From: Sepiola atlantica
Taxonomy: Eukaryota > Mollusca > Cephalopoda > Sepiida > Sepiolidae
Reading direction: 5' to 3'
Assembly (NCBI GenBank): GCA_963556195.1
Contig: OY744525.1
Span: 60,876,817-60,940,816, forward strand
Length of the DNA: 64,000 bases
Position 1 is the first letter of the stretch. The number at the start of each line of letters is the position of its first letter. This document shows positions 11,630 through 22,129 of the stretch, piece by piece. The notes below the pieces were generated by a model. The model saw nothing but the letters and a program-made list of their open reading frames with translations, was not told where the DNA came from and did not search any database. A program made the position numbers and the translations under genes.

Positions 11630-12100
11630 AATTTATATTGTCAGAGTGACCTATAGACCTCTTCTGTATCCATACACATTAACCAACATTGGACCTCAAA
11701 TAAACAAAATGAGAGTTAGCTTGATAAATAACATTTCTCCACTGAAGATAAACAAGTTCATATATCAATTATATTGTCAGAGTGACCTATAGACCTCTTA
11801 TGTATCCATAAACATTAACCAACATTGGACCTCAAATAAACAAAATGAGAATTAGCTTGATAAATAACATTCTCCACTGAAGATAAACAAGTTCATATAT
11901 CAATTTATATGATCAGTGACCTCAAAACATCTTCAATCTCAGATGGCATTATCGGAATTGAACCTTGTTGTTTCGAATTGGAAAACAGTGGAAATGTAAT
12001 ATATTTATAATTTGGATAAGGATAAACAATTTTCAAGTTTGGTTTATATTGTCAGAGTGACCTATAAACATCTTATGTCTCAATAACATTATCGAAGTTG
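11630..12100. repeat. Four tandem units of about 137 bp inside the LTR-like insert
   Basis: Each unit starts near TTTATATTGTCAGAGTGACC, at about 11632, 11767, 11904 and 12044. The first two are nearly identical and the last two are diverged and partly truncated. LTR promoter regions often carry such arrays, which is a possible role here. Confidence 0.75.
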
Positions 12101-12165
12101 AACTTTGTTGTTAGATTCACAAGCGATTTCGATATAAGTGAGTTGAAGTTGAGAGAGTTAACCAG

Positions 12166-12263
12166 TCAGTCGGTGATAAGCATTGGGCGAGGACTAGCCA
12201 GTCGGTGATAAGCATTGGGCGAGGACTAGCCAGTCGGTGATAAGCATTGGACGAGGACTAGCC
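12166..12263. repeat. 32-bp repeat, three copies
   Basis: The unit AGTCGGTGATAAGCATTGGG followed by CGAGGACTAGCC is repeated three times with one substitution (GGGCGAGG to GGACGAGG). Confidence 0.9.
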
Positions 12264-12994
12264 AGATTTACACCAAGCAGACCGTGAATTAATCAATGAG
12301 AGAAACGGACATAAGAACCCTTCTCTATCCATGAAAGATATCACACCTATCGGGATACGTGTGTTCTCGCCCAAGCTTAGAACAGCACGCCACTGATAGA
12401 GGGATAAATTGTCCATCGGTCCAATTACATACCAGAGTGAACTCAACATTATCTGGCCAACTGGCCTAGTGAGTCAACAAGTGTATATTTTATTTCATTA
12501 TTCATTATTAAGAATAATTATTTTCTAAGAAAACCACAGCAGACTTGATTTCTTCCCTTCAACAGTTCTGCATGAATGACCTTTCATTCCACAGGGATCC
12601 TGAGTCGCTGATTCCCCCTCAACAGTCACCCACTTATCTAAACAAACACAACGTGGGGGTGGATGTGACCTTATGAGAGGCCTCTTCGACAACCGTGGCC
12701 TTCTTCGGAGCAGCAACTTTTGTACCAACAGGATCACGTGACTAACCAGCCCAGGAGTGGCCAACTGGTGACGTCACGGGTGGGTTAAAGGGCTTTTCAA
12801 GATGAGAATAGTAGTCTGTTAATAAAAAATAAAAAAAATACAAATTAACACACTTAGTAAATTTGTAGGAATTTGTTTGGCAAATGTTTTTATTTTCACA
12901 AGTTCGTATTTACTTGCCTCCTCACGAGGGCAAAGTTAGACACAATGTCGCGTTTATGTGGCAGATATCCAGCTCCCTCAAAATAGTCACTCTG

Positions 12995-13105
12995 GATTGG
13001 ATAAAGAACTTGAAGCATAAAAACTTTTACCAAAATGTCCGGATTTGGTATTAAATAACCCGAAAATGGTTGATATGCCATAAAACAAAACAACCAAACC
13101 AAATA
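12995..13105 (-). repeat. Family 2 short repeat, truncated
   Basis: It retains AACTTGAAGCATAAAAACTT, the ATTAAATAACCCGAAAATGG block and the CAACCAAACC end. The distal half with the TCTTCAGACAGCC end is missing. Confidence 0.75.
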
Positions 13106-13974
13106 ATCTTTGATTTTTCTCTATTTCTTTCCTTCTTTTGACTTATGTTTTTCGTTTATTTCTTTGTAGATCTCTCGGTATTTCTTCCATTTCCATTTCT
13201 TATATTAGCTTTCTATTTTCTATTTCTCTGTATAGGATTTTATAAATCGGGGGACTTATGTTTTGAGGCATGTCCGTCCGTCCCGATTTTTCTCCGCAAC
13301 CATCCATTGAATTTCTCTGAAATTTTGCATGAAGCTGTAACTTTGGTCAGGTTAGAAAGTGACATTCTCCGATTTTTGAAAAAAAAAACTGGTTTGCGCC
13401 CCCAGGGGGGTCAACAGCCCCCAAAATGGCAAAAATGACCCTTTTCTCCCATAACGTTTGATCCATCCATTCAATTTCTCTGAAACTTGGCCAAAATGTA
13501 GAGGCAATTGTTCTGGATATAAAATGAGCATCCTTGACCTCAGAAAAATTCTGGTTCGCGCCCCCAGAGGGTCGAAGGGGGGTCAAAAATGCCCCAAATT
13601 GCCCAAATTTATTGCATTTTACACTCGCCACATCGAGTCACATACAGAGGGGGACCACGCACGCGCGGCTTGTTTCATTCCTCCTCACATTTTTTCTCTC
13701 TTTCTTACATTTCTTTTCCTATTTATTTCCTGTATTTCGTTCTGTAATTTTTTTCTTCTATTTTTTTCCTTTTTTATTCATGTTTTCTTTATCTTTTGTT
13801 TTTTTTTTTTTTTATATTTGCATCTTTTTGTAGAACTTTCCCTTTCTCTTTATCCATATATTTTCTTTCTCGTATTTGTCATTCTTTTCTATGTATGTTC
13901 ACATCTCAGCCACCTTTGAGCAATATAGTTTATAAAGCAGAATTTTAGAAAAATGAAAAGGAAAACAAACTAGC

Positions 13975-13975
<1 letters not shown>
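13106..13975. repeat. Imperfect tandem duplication plus pyrimidine-rich DNA, no gene
   Basis: Bases 13300-13430 and 13470-13610 are related units. Each has CCATCCATT..AATTTCTCTGAAA, then a (G/C)TTTGCGCCCCCAGGGGG-like or GTTCGCGCCCCCAGAGGG block and a run of (G)TCAAAAATG. From 13680 to 13920 the plus strand is T-rich. The overlapping open frames in the T-rich part have no domain. Confidence 0.5.

Positions 13976-13977
<2 letters not shown>

Positions 13978-14052
<75 letters not shown>
13978..14052. repeat. (CT)n followed by (TA)n microsatellite
   Basis: About 24 CT units are followed directly by about 13 TA units. Confidence 0.95.
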
Positions 14053-14057
<5 letters not shown>

Positions 14058-14449
14058 TTTTATAACTTTTTAAAACTCTTACAATCGAATATATTTCCTA
14101 AAATATCTGATGCAACTCAATAAAATAATGTTCGTATTTGGGGAGGATGTTTTTTTTATTTCTATTGGAAAAAATTCAAATTTAAAAATCAAATCAAAGA
14201 AAAACGCGAGTTGAATTGAATAAAAATTTTAAAATATATTTGAATAAAAATTAAAGAAATGAAAATATAAGAATATTTTAATCAAGTTCCTAACAAGATA
14301 AACCTCTTCTCATAGGATTCACTTATTTTTTCACTCTATCACGTTTTTCCCCTTTTTTTAATCTTTTTATTACCCTATGAAATATCTTTAACATTTTTTT
14401 AAAATTTCATTTTATATTAACATGCACATATATATATATATATGTGTTT

Positions 14450-14905
14450 CATTTTACTTCAGTCGAAATTCTCGGAAATCAAGGGGCCCTTTTCTGGGGC
14501 TAAGATTTGATGTCTATATGAGATACATAGCTATTCTATTAAAGTTCTTCTTTACCTATCAAACGTTAAGTTAGTAAAGAAGTTAAGAACATTAATTTTC
14601 CTCTCCCCAATTGACCAGATAATTATGTTATAGTATATATTTCTTGTGGTCTCTTGGTATTACCGGATTCCAGGACAAGAATTTATCTAGTCTGGTGGAG
14701 TATCCAGCTAAGTGCCGGTACTTGAAGTAACATGACTTGGAAAAGATGCACCATTCCTCGTATTAGCCAGTGTATAGCCGTGTCGAGGGGATCTTATTTG
14801 GTCTTTGAATACTATGTTATTTTGAATATTTGATCAGGGTTTACTTGTAGGAGGAAGTATCCTCATGTCAGATGATACTGACAAACCCTTGTAAATAGAG
14901 ACCGA
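14450..14905. repeat. Unclassified interspersed repeat, copy 1
   Basis: It aligns over about 450 bp with 31140-31625. Shared landmarks include GTTAGTAAAGAAGT, GGTCTCTTGGT, CACCATTNCTCGTAT and GCCAGTGTATAGCCGTGTCG. It has no open frame and matches no family known to me. Confidence 0.75.
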
Positions 14906-14934
14906 AGACACTTTTTTATTATCACTTATATTTA

Positions 14935-15240
14935 AATTCATGTTTTGAAACATGACGTAAATCAAATGTATGACGTCACACCAATCTATTGTTATGTTGT
15001 TAAGATAATGTTTTAAGCTCTATTCATAAGAATGCTCAAATTGTAGGTAGAACGTCAGACTGAAGATCTCAAGGTTTCGGTTTCGATTTCCGGTCATAGC
15101 ATCTGCTTTATTTGTTCGGAATTTATTATTTACTATTAATGCAATACTCTCCATTTCTAAAAGTAGTTAAGATCTCTGATATTTCAAAATGAGACAAATT
15201 CTGCAATGTATTTATTAGGTTTTAAAAAAGATTGTGACTG
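14935..15240 (+). repeat. tRNA-Phe-derived SINE (family 4), copy 1
   Basis: At 15045-15100 the sequence GTAGAACGTCAGACTGAAGA followed by TCTCAAGG and a GGTTTCGATTTCC B-box follows the tRNA-Phe pattern, with the GAA anticodon inside ACTGAAGAT. The upstream flank (ATGACGTCAC...TTTAAGCTCTATT) and downstream body are shared with 42370-42700. Mismatches in the arms and the attached body argue against a functional tRNA gene. Confidence 0.7.
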
Positions 15241-15427
15241 ACAGATGGACAAAATCTTTATTTATATAAGTATTAGACATCAATTAATAAATGAAGAGTT
15301 TGAATGCAAAACGCGATAAACGCCATTTTCGAAATTACGAAACTATCATTACAAAATTTATTGCTTTTAAACACTGTAGAAAAAAAAATCATCTTTTACA
15401 TAATGATACCGACATAATTTCGTTTTG

Positions 15428-15496
15428 CTTTCAATTAAAATAAGCTATTTGTCAAATTTTTTTTTGTTTTGACAAATAGCTTATTTTAATTGAAAG
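15428..15496. repeat. Perfect 29-bp hairpin
   Basis: Arms at 15428-15456 and 15468-15496 are exact reverse complements (CTTTCAATTAAAATAAGCTA then TTTGTCAAA) around an 11-base T-rich loop. A direct repeat of part of the arm, AAATAAGCTATTTGTCAAAG, follows at 15500-15519. Confidence 0.95.
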
Positions 15497-15584
15497 TTCA
15501 AATAAGCTATTTGTCAAAGTTTTTTTTTGTTTAAGATTTCAATTTTAACAAATTAGATTTATCTCGTTATGCATTCGAACTTTT

Positions 15585-15951
15585 AAATATTCCTCAAATA
15601 TCAGTTTTTTTGGAGTATTTTAAAGGATTGTCAAGGAACATAATATGGACACAACCTCTCATTTGAAAATTCAAATATTTCAGATTTGCATTGAATTTGA
15701 TCCTTAGTCATTTAGACACCAATTAAGCAAGATTCGATGAATTTTACTTTTTTCTTAAGACCTCTTACATTTTAGACATTTTCTAGAATCAAAATCATGT
15801 AGTAAATTTTGATCAAAATTGGAATAAGGATTCTAGACATAAGGTTTACAATCATTATATCTTGATTTTAATCTTCGTAAAGGGACATAAAAGTGGTGCA
15901 AAACTCTTCTGTTCAGGGAATTAATTTTACCCGTCAGGTTTATACTTCTAT
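15585..15951 (+). mobile_element. 5'-truncated Helitron copy
   Basis: Same family as 9137-9966, beginning within the interior and running to a decayed terminus ACTTCTAT. It is directly followed by another copy in the same orientation. Confidence 0.65.
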
Positions 15952-16527
15952 TATGTGTACAAAGTTTGGCATGTTTATATATTTGTATGTATAGGATTCA
16001 CTCATAAAGTAATTAACCGATCATTATTACTTTTGTAACACGGCTTCTTGGCGTAAGGGGTGCAAATATTTAGTTTAAGTCAGTTTTATGCAAAGGGAGT
16101 GGAAGCCCTTCATGAAGATTCAGATATCTCCGATTTTTAGGAAATTTTACGAGACATCAGTTAATAGATATTCCCCAAATTTCAATTTCTTTGGAGTATT
16201 TTAGGGTTATTTTAGAAGGTATAATATGAGCACAACTACTCATTTGAAAATTTAAATATTTCTGATTTACATTAAATTTTATCCATTGTCATTAGACACC
16301 AATTAAGCAATATTGTCTGAATTTCAATTTCTTAAGGCACCTTAAATTTTAGACATTTTCTAGAATCCAAATTATGTAATGGATTTCGATCAAAATTAGG
16401 ATTCTAGACATAAGGTTTAGTAGCATTATATTTTGATTTCAATCTTCAGAAGATGACATAAAAGTGGTGCAAAACCGTTCTGTTTGAGGAATTCATTTTG
16501 CCCGTTATGGGATGGGTATTTGTCTAG
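15952..16527 (+). mobile_element. Helitron copy in tandem with the previous one
   Basis: Starts near TATGTGTACAAAG, carries the family interior (TTTAGACATTTTCTAGAATC), and ends CCCGTTATGGGATGGGTATT then TGTCTAG with T next. No coding sequence. Confidence 0.7.
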
Positions 16528-16568
16528 TTATCTTTTACACACAGTGCTTCATGCAAATTACATCACCC

Positions 16569-16569
<1 letters not shown>

Positions 16570-16622
<53 letters not shown>
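16570..16622. repeat. (TA)n microsatellite
   Basis: About 25 TA units. They cut into the end of the Penelope-like frame that follows on the minus strand. Confidence 0.95.
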
Positions 16623-16623
<1 letters not shown>

Positions 16624-16796
16624 TTAGGCAGCAAGTCATTATCTAAGCAAGCATTGTTGAACATCACGGAACTTTCACGTTTGTATATCTTCCTGGTGAG
16701 CTTCTCAAACCGTCGAGCCATATTTCTGGTTTCAGGTGGCAATCCGTATAGTACTTCTCCGATAATTCTTAATTCGGCCATTTTTTTTTCGAGCAC
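16623..16796 (-). pseudogene. N-terminal coding fragment of a second Penelope-like element
   Basis: The minus-strand frame starts MLEKKMAELRII, continues with RRFEKLTRKIYKRESSVMFN and NDLLPKY, and then runs into the (TA)n tract. I recall this N-terminal block from Penelope-like reverse transcriptase proteins of marine invertebrates. That is memory, not a search. It lies downstream of the other Penelope relic (17105-18160) in the same orientation, consistent with a partial tandem arrangement. Just upstream on the minus strand the leader contains GAAGACGACTACGAAAGTCG. Confidence 0.55.
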
Positions 16797-17104
16797 TTTC
16801 GACTTTCGTAGTCGTCTTCAGGATTAGGGTTTTGTTTGGTTTTTTTTAAAAATTTAAATAAGAAGACTTGAGTTAGTGTTTTATAGTTATCGTTACGGGC
16901 GAATGAAAGAGAGAAGAGGGTGTGTGGTTGAGTTCATTTTATTCTATCGTTTGTGTGTTTGGTTTTATTGTTTATTTATTTATTTTATTAATTCTTATAT
17001 TTACTATTTATTTATGTATTATTATTTATTCCTATTACTATTATTTATTTATTTATTTATCAATTTATTTTTTTTTTTTACTTAATTTTCATTTAATTAT
17101 GGAA

Positions 17105-18160
17105 TACTTTTAATATGTTAGTACCTGTGTTGAAAGCTATTTTGTTAATATTAGGCTGTTTAGTTTTAATGAATATTGCTTCTAGTATTTTAAGTCTGTT
17201 TATGCAGTTATTTTTGTGTATTATTTTGGTGTTAGATGTTAATATTTTCCGTATATCGGCCGACTGTAGTCTTTTGTTATGTGTAGTAATGTGACGTTGG
17301 ATGACGCTGGTATCGGATAAATGGTAAGTTAGGCATCGAGAGAGAGTTGTTGTAGTGTGGTCAATATAGGTGTTATGTATTTGTTCTGTTTAGGGTTGTA
17401 GGGAGACATTCCTTAAAAGGACATGAGAACATGTATATAACATTAGTTTGGCTGAGAGTTGTATTGACGGTGTTATTTTCAATAATTAGGTTATTTGTTT
17501 TAAATTTTATATAGTAAATTATTAGTTTGATCTTTTTTTGTTGGTCGTTAGGTTTAGTGTATCGTTTTATTATGTGAAGTATTGCTTTTTCGTCGAGTTT
17601 GTAGTTAGGGTGCGTCTGGTTTTTGTAATAGAGATTGACTGTGTCTTTTTTGTTATGGGTTTTATTTTTGCTTTTGTCATGTATGGGGTTTATATATGGT
17701 TCGTCGACTATTTTATTGGGGAAGTTGTTGTTAATTAATGTTTGTTTAATATTGGTTAATTCTTTATAAAATATTTGTTTGGATGAGGATATAGTGTGTG
17801 CGCGATGAACGAGATTTTTAATAAGTGCTATTTTATATTTTTGTGAACATTAACTATGATAGTTGAGGAGGCTCGGATTGTTATTTGTGGGGTTTTTATA
17901 TGTTGATGTCGTGTATTCTGTAGGATTGCTGGAGTCGATTAATACGTCGAGAAAGGGGATTTTATTGTTAATGTTGAATTCGGTTGTGAATGTAAGTACC
18001 GAGTGGGTTTCGAGTGTTTGAGTTTTTTTATATTTTCTTGGGATTCTGTGGCGATGAAGATATCATCTACGTAACGAGTGTATATATTAGGTTTAGATGT
18101 TGGGTCGGAGAAGATTGTATTTTCTATATTTGTCATGTAATATTCGGCATAATATAAGTT
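17105..18160 (-). pseudogene. Penelope-like element: RT palm plus GIY-YIG-like region
   Basis: On the minus strand the sequence enters at AEYYMTNIENTIFSDPTSKP and reaches the reverse transcriptase catalytic block YTRYVDDIFIATES, with YVDD as in Penelope-like elements. After frame breaks it continues through FNINNKIPFLDVLI, then a region with VIYMFSCPF and NTYIDHTTTTLSRCLTYHL, matching the layout of the Penelope GIY-YIG endonuclease (the second motif reads YID here). It ends in ILKVFHN and a stop near 17100. The 5' half of RT is missing. Several frameshifts and stops make it a relic. YVDD and the endonuclease order together make the family call fairly firm. Confidence 0.75.
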
Positions 18161-18677
18161 GAGATAGACAAAATTAGAATATTGTTTATATCAGTTCCAA
18201 GAATTCAAACACAACGATTATTTGTCGTACGATAGTTTCCAAGACAATTTGGAAAAATGTTAGTTTGTATTATACTTTTGATGACTCTAAACAGTCTCTT
18301 CATCAGCGCCCTTTACAATATCACATACAGAAGTCATTTAAGAAGAAAAAAACATCAGATTTCAGTATTATTTCAAAAACCATATATACAGTAAGTATTA
18401 AACAACCATCTATTACTCCATCAGTAAGTTCAAAAATTATATAAGTAATGAAAATACATAAGAAACAACAAATTAAATTTTTATAAATACAGAATGAAAC
18501 AGGAAGAAAAATAAAATAAAACATTAATAAAAATAAAATCAAGAAACACAAAAGAGATTAACGAGATAGTTAATATTAATTGCAGAGAATAAAATATATA
18601 ATAATAAATAAATAACTTATTTTCATTAACGCATGGTTTGCTCTGTAGATCAAAAGTGTAGAAGTAGAGCTCCTAAT
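18161..18677. other. No gene seen
   Basis: AT-rich. Bases 18255-18310 (TTTGATGACTCTAAACAG, then CTTCATCAGCG) resemble a retroelement leader or tail, but the family cannot be fixed. Confidence 0.4.
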
Positions 18678-18964
18678 TTAACATCATGTAAACCTTAGTT
18701 ATTCAGCAAAACATTCCATATTTCCTTCAAAAAAACTTTTATTTACGAATATATAAATAAATGCATATTTGATGAATTGTAATTTTTTCAGCCTGACTGT
18801 GGAATTTTTATACACTGATGAAGCCTCCTCATGAATATGGGTGATATTTTGTATAACATGAAAATATATCTTCTGAAAATGGGTAGAAACAATTGTTTGT
18901 AAAAAAAAAGTGTTTTTGAAGGAAATATGGAATGTTTCTATAAATAAGTAAAGTTTACCTGATG

Positions 18965-18968
<4 letters not shown>
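18678..18968. repeat. Small foldback element with arms of about 62 bp
   Basis: TAACATCATGTAAACCTTAG through AAACATTCCATATTTCCTTC at 18678-18740 is mirrored at 18906-18968. The inner 32 bp of the arms differ at about one position. The right arm runs directly into (TA)n. Confidence 0.7.

Positions 18969-19014
<46 letters not shown>
18966..19014. repeat. (TA)n microsatellite
   Basis: About 24 TA units. Confidence 0.95.
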
Positions 19015-19018
<4 letters not shown>

Positions 19019-19643
19019 CCAAGTTAATGAAATAACACAGATTGTCAGTTGAAGATATACACTTTGAACATGTACTACTTCCACCACTGAGGAAAACCAC
19101 AGACTGTTGGTCAGAACGTTCTGGAAATAATAAATCATCTATTATTATTGCGTTCTTAAATGTCAGAAACTGTAAAAAAAAAAGGGGGGGTTAATATCAT
19201 TATAAAAAGATTTATCAATATTTTATATTTTTCATCATATTTGTAGCTGAAAAGAGAGGGAGGGAGTGATATCCGACAGTTTGGTATAAATTATGCACTT
19301 CAGATATGCAGGATAAAAAAAAAAGAAGAGATGTTTTCACATCGGAGATAGCATTACAGATGAATAGAAAAATTATTTAGAAGTCATGATAGGAAAATAA
19401 CAAATGTTGAGCACTCTGAGAAGTGAAATCGACAGCTGTCATTAGTGATAATGCAAGTATCTTCATGAAAAGGAATAGAGCACTCGTTGGCTGTTGATAT
19501 TGTTTATATAAACAGATGTCCATTTCTCGCTTTTGTGTTGATTGTGCAATGGATAAAATCTCGGAGTGTCCGGGTGTAAATCTCGACCTAAAGTACTCAC
19601 ATATCTAGTGACACTGTGATACAACGAAACAGTCCGTCTGTGG

Positions 19644-19990
19644 ATGTCCCATCGCTGTAATGTTGCATCCTTGTGCTTGTTTTACAAGTATTTCAATGGA
19701 ATGTGCTCCAATGAACTTACTGCTCTGGTGCCCCCTCAACGTAGATACACTCGACCAACCCGACAGTTAGCTACATATCATATATTCACTGTTGAGGTCC
19801 CCAGATGCCGGAGAGCCTTCTACTCCAATAGCTTATTTCCTCGAGCTGCCTGCCTTTGGAACTTCCTTCCTGCTCCCTGTTTCCCCGACTGTACCGACAT
19901 GCAGAAATTTAAAACTAATGTGAACAGGCATCTCGCTGCACAGCTCCCAATTTAGGATGAACCCCAAAACTTTCACTCTAATTCTCAGTA
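19644..19990 (+). pseudogene. CR1/Jockey-type LINE 3' end
   Basis: The frame encodes HRCNVASLCLFYKYFNGMCS, then ALVPPQRRYTRPTRQLATYH and RAACLWNFLPAPCFPD, and ends in NVNRHLAAQLPI before a stop. This is the C-terminal tail following the reverse transcriptase in CR1/Jockey-like non-LTR retrotransposons, with the typical LWN.LP motif. Only the last 100 residues or so and the 3' UTR remain (5' truncation, as usual). Related fragments are at 21600-22111, 44790-45110 and 45630-45950. The upstream piece near 19540-19610 resembles 20715-20800. Confidence 0.75.
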
Positions 19991-20108
19991 GCCCCGTACG
20001 TCTACAGTGGCAACTTGCCTTGTTTGGGGTGAACTATGTTAAAAAAATAAAGACAAAAAATAAAAATATATAAAATGGTCGTTCATTTAAAGCATTGCTG
20101 GGTCAGTA

Positions 20109-20535
20109 TTATAAAATTGAAAATATAAGCCTTTATCAATGCAAGATTAATCATTTTTATTTTTTACTTTTATCTTAATTTCGGAATAAAATTCTATCAT
20201 CAGAGTTGACCAGTATTGACATTTTTTTTTGTTTTTTATCAAAAACTTTAAACTCTAGCATGCCAATGCTTTCTTCGTTCTACAACCAGAATTTGAATTC
20301 ATAACCGCCAACGTCATCGGCGTGGATACATCACACCAAGGACATTTATCAAAGAAACAAAGAGAAAAAAAGTTTGTTTATTTTTGTTTTTGTGTTTTTT
20401 GATGAAAAAAAAAAATGACACAATACTGGTTAACTCTGATGATGGAATTTTATTCCGAAATTAATAAAATTAAAGTAAAAAAAACAACAAATGATTAATC
20501 TTGCATTGATAAAGGCTTATATTTTCAATTTTATA
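20109..20535. repeat. Second long foldback (arms of about 138 bp)
   Basis: The left arm (20109-20246) contains AATATAAGCCTTTATCAATG and ATCATCAGAGTTGACCAGTA. The right arm (about 20394-20535) contains TACTGGTTAACTCTGATGAT and CATTGATAAAGGCTTATATT. The loop is about 145 bp, with no coding sequence. The right arm abuts (TA)n at 20541. Confidence 0.85.
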
Positions 20536-20566
20536 ATAAAAATATATATATATATATATATATATG

Positions 20567-21599
20567 TATATGCCCCCCCCCAATTTCCGCATTTTGAGAA
20601 CTCTGGGAAACGAAATCTGTTATTAGCTATGATACAAAGCTCTTCATATAAACGAATAAAGCACTCTTCGGCTTTTGATATTGTTTATATAAACAGTGAA
20701 ATTTCCATTTTTCGCTGGTTCCGATTAGTGCAGTGGTAAAAGTTCAAACTGTTTAAATCTCGGCCTGAAACACTTACATGTCTAGCCACAGAGAAGAGCT
20801 GTGTTACAGCAAAACAGTTTGTTTATAGATGATGACATAGCTCTAACTCTACTCTGAAACTTTTAATGGAATTTTCCGATTTCTCTTTACTCTAGCCGTA
20901 GGTGGAAAATTCCGTTTGTAACATTTTTGCACACCCACATCTACTCTTGCTACAGTTATAGATATAGATCAATAACTAATTATATCAAGATTAATTTTGA
21001 AATCAATTTACATAAAAACAGTCGGTTATTCGTGACATTTCTATTCCTTTCCAGCTTCCGGTTCCACTCTGCAGCAAATCACGCCTCATGTCATATATGG
21101 ATGACTAGAAATGATAAAAAATACTTTCTTCTTAATTCATACCAATTTCAGACTTGTACAACGTCATATTATTTCACAAATAATACATCGAATGTATTAC
21201 TTTTATTTTGTAATAAACAAATAATTAACAGAATACAGAATCCATTTCAAAAATAATTTATTTGTTTTTTTATTGTTTTCAAAACCTATTTTAATTGTTT
21301 TCTCAAATTGTTTTTGTTTTAAAATTCTTAATACAGATATAATATTGTTGTTTTTTAAAATTATTTTCACTAATTGTTTTTTGTTTTAAATATCATTAGG
21401 TGTAAAAAAAAAAAAAATTTTAATGTAAATATTATGTTTTCATTAATAATTTTTTAAATTAAAGTTTAGATGAGAATCGTTTATTTAATGTCAATTCTTC
21501 TTTTATGTTGAGTTTTTTTTTTAACCTGCTTGCTTCTGTTTCTTTTATTGTTTTTTTTGTTGTTTTTTTTTACTTCAATTCATTCCAAACTGAGACGTA
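20567..21599. other. SINE-like fragment then AT-rich DNA, no gene
   Basis: Bases 20715-20800 (GTGCAGTGGTAAAAG...AAATCTCGGCCTG) resemble a worn tRNA-type SINE head, also seen at 19540-19600. From 21250 to 21560 the sequence is T-rich. The open frame at 20927-21256 has no recognisable domain. Confidence 0.4.
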
Positions 21600-22111
21600 A
21601 GGGGCTATTGTGAATTAGGGGCCGGATTTATAAAGGCATCTAAGGTGATGGGGAGTTGTCCAGCAACATGCTGGTTCACATTGCATTTAAATGTCTGCAT
21701 GTTGGTACAGTCAGGGAAACAAGGAGCAGGGGTGGAATTCCATAGGCAAGCAGTTCAAGAAAAAAAGCTATAAGAATAGAAAGCCTTTCAGCATCTGAGT
21801 ACCTCTACAGTGGAGGGGTCTTATTTTGCTGCTTGTCGGGTCAATCAGTCGATATTTACGTTGAGTAGGGTCACAAGTGCAACAAGTTTGTTGGAGCACG
21901 TTCTGTTGAAGTATGTGTAAAACAAGCACAGGGATGCAACATTATGGCGATGGGACAGGGGCTGGAGCCTGGTAGACAGTATGGGACCAATTAGGTTAGA
22001 GACTCTTTTTTTGAACTTTGTCCAAGTGTTATATAATCGGACGCAAGTGATGATGGACATACAGAGAGATCGCTTAACTTGTGCGATTTGTAACGGAGTC
22101 ATCTCGTGCAA
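21600..22111 (-). pseudogene. CR1/Jockey-type LINE 3' end
   Basis: The minus strand encodes QVKRSLCMSIITCVRLYNTW, then LSHRHNVASLCLFYTYFNRT, and after frame breaks a stretch with ACLWNSTPAPCFPDCTNMQT. It parallels 19644-19990 but extends further upstream toward the RT. Stops in the distal part make it a relic. The upstream RT part of what may be the same copy lies at 22915-23220, beyond an insertion. Confidence 0.7.
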
Positions 22112-22129
22112 CTTTGGTGCGATGTTTTC

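Larger units (their letters stand above)
11523..12799. mobile_element. Probable solo LTR inserted in a SINE
   Basis: The insert begins TGTGACAATATTAACTGG and ends GGGCTTTTCA, a TG...CA arrangement. It is flanked by AGAT (11519-11522 and 12800-12803); AAGAT also repeats if the end is placed one base earlier. It carries no coding sequence but contains two tandem arrays. A solo LTR left by recombination between the LTRs of a full element is the simplest reading. The internal region and the superfamily cannot be known from this copy. Confidence 0.55.

Noticed and set aside
12740..12785. TGGTGACGTCACGGG as a retroelement primer binding site
   Set aside because: The LTR-like insert continues past it to the SINE junction at 12799, so the motif lies inside the insert.
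13145..13919. Phe-rich open frames as membrane proteins
   Set aside because: T-rich DNA with (TTTC)-like runs and the overlapping frames have no domain or conserved start.
15032..15105. Functional tRNA-Phe gene
   Set aside because: Arms contain mismatches, the acceptor stem is not closed, and the same flanks occur at 42.4 kb, so it is a SINE head.
18321..18551. Hydrophobic minus-strand frame (Phe/Ile/Leu-rich)
   Set aside because: Explained by A-rich plus-strand composition; no similarity or gene context.
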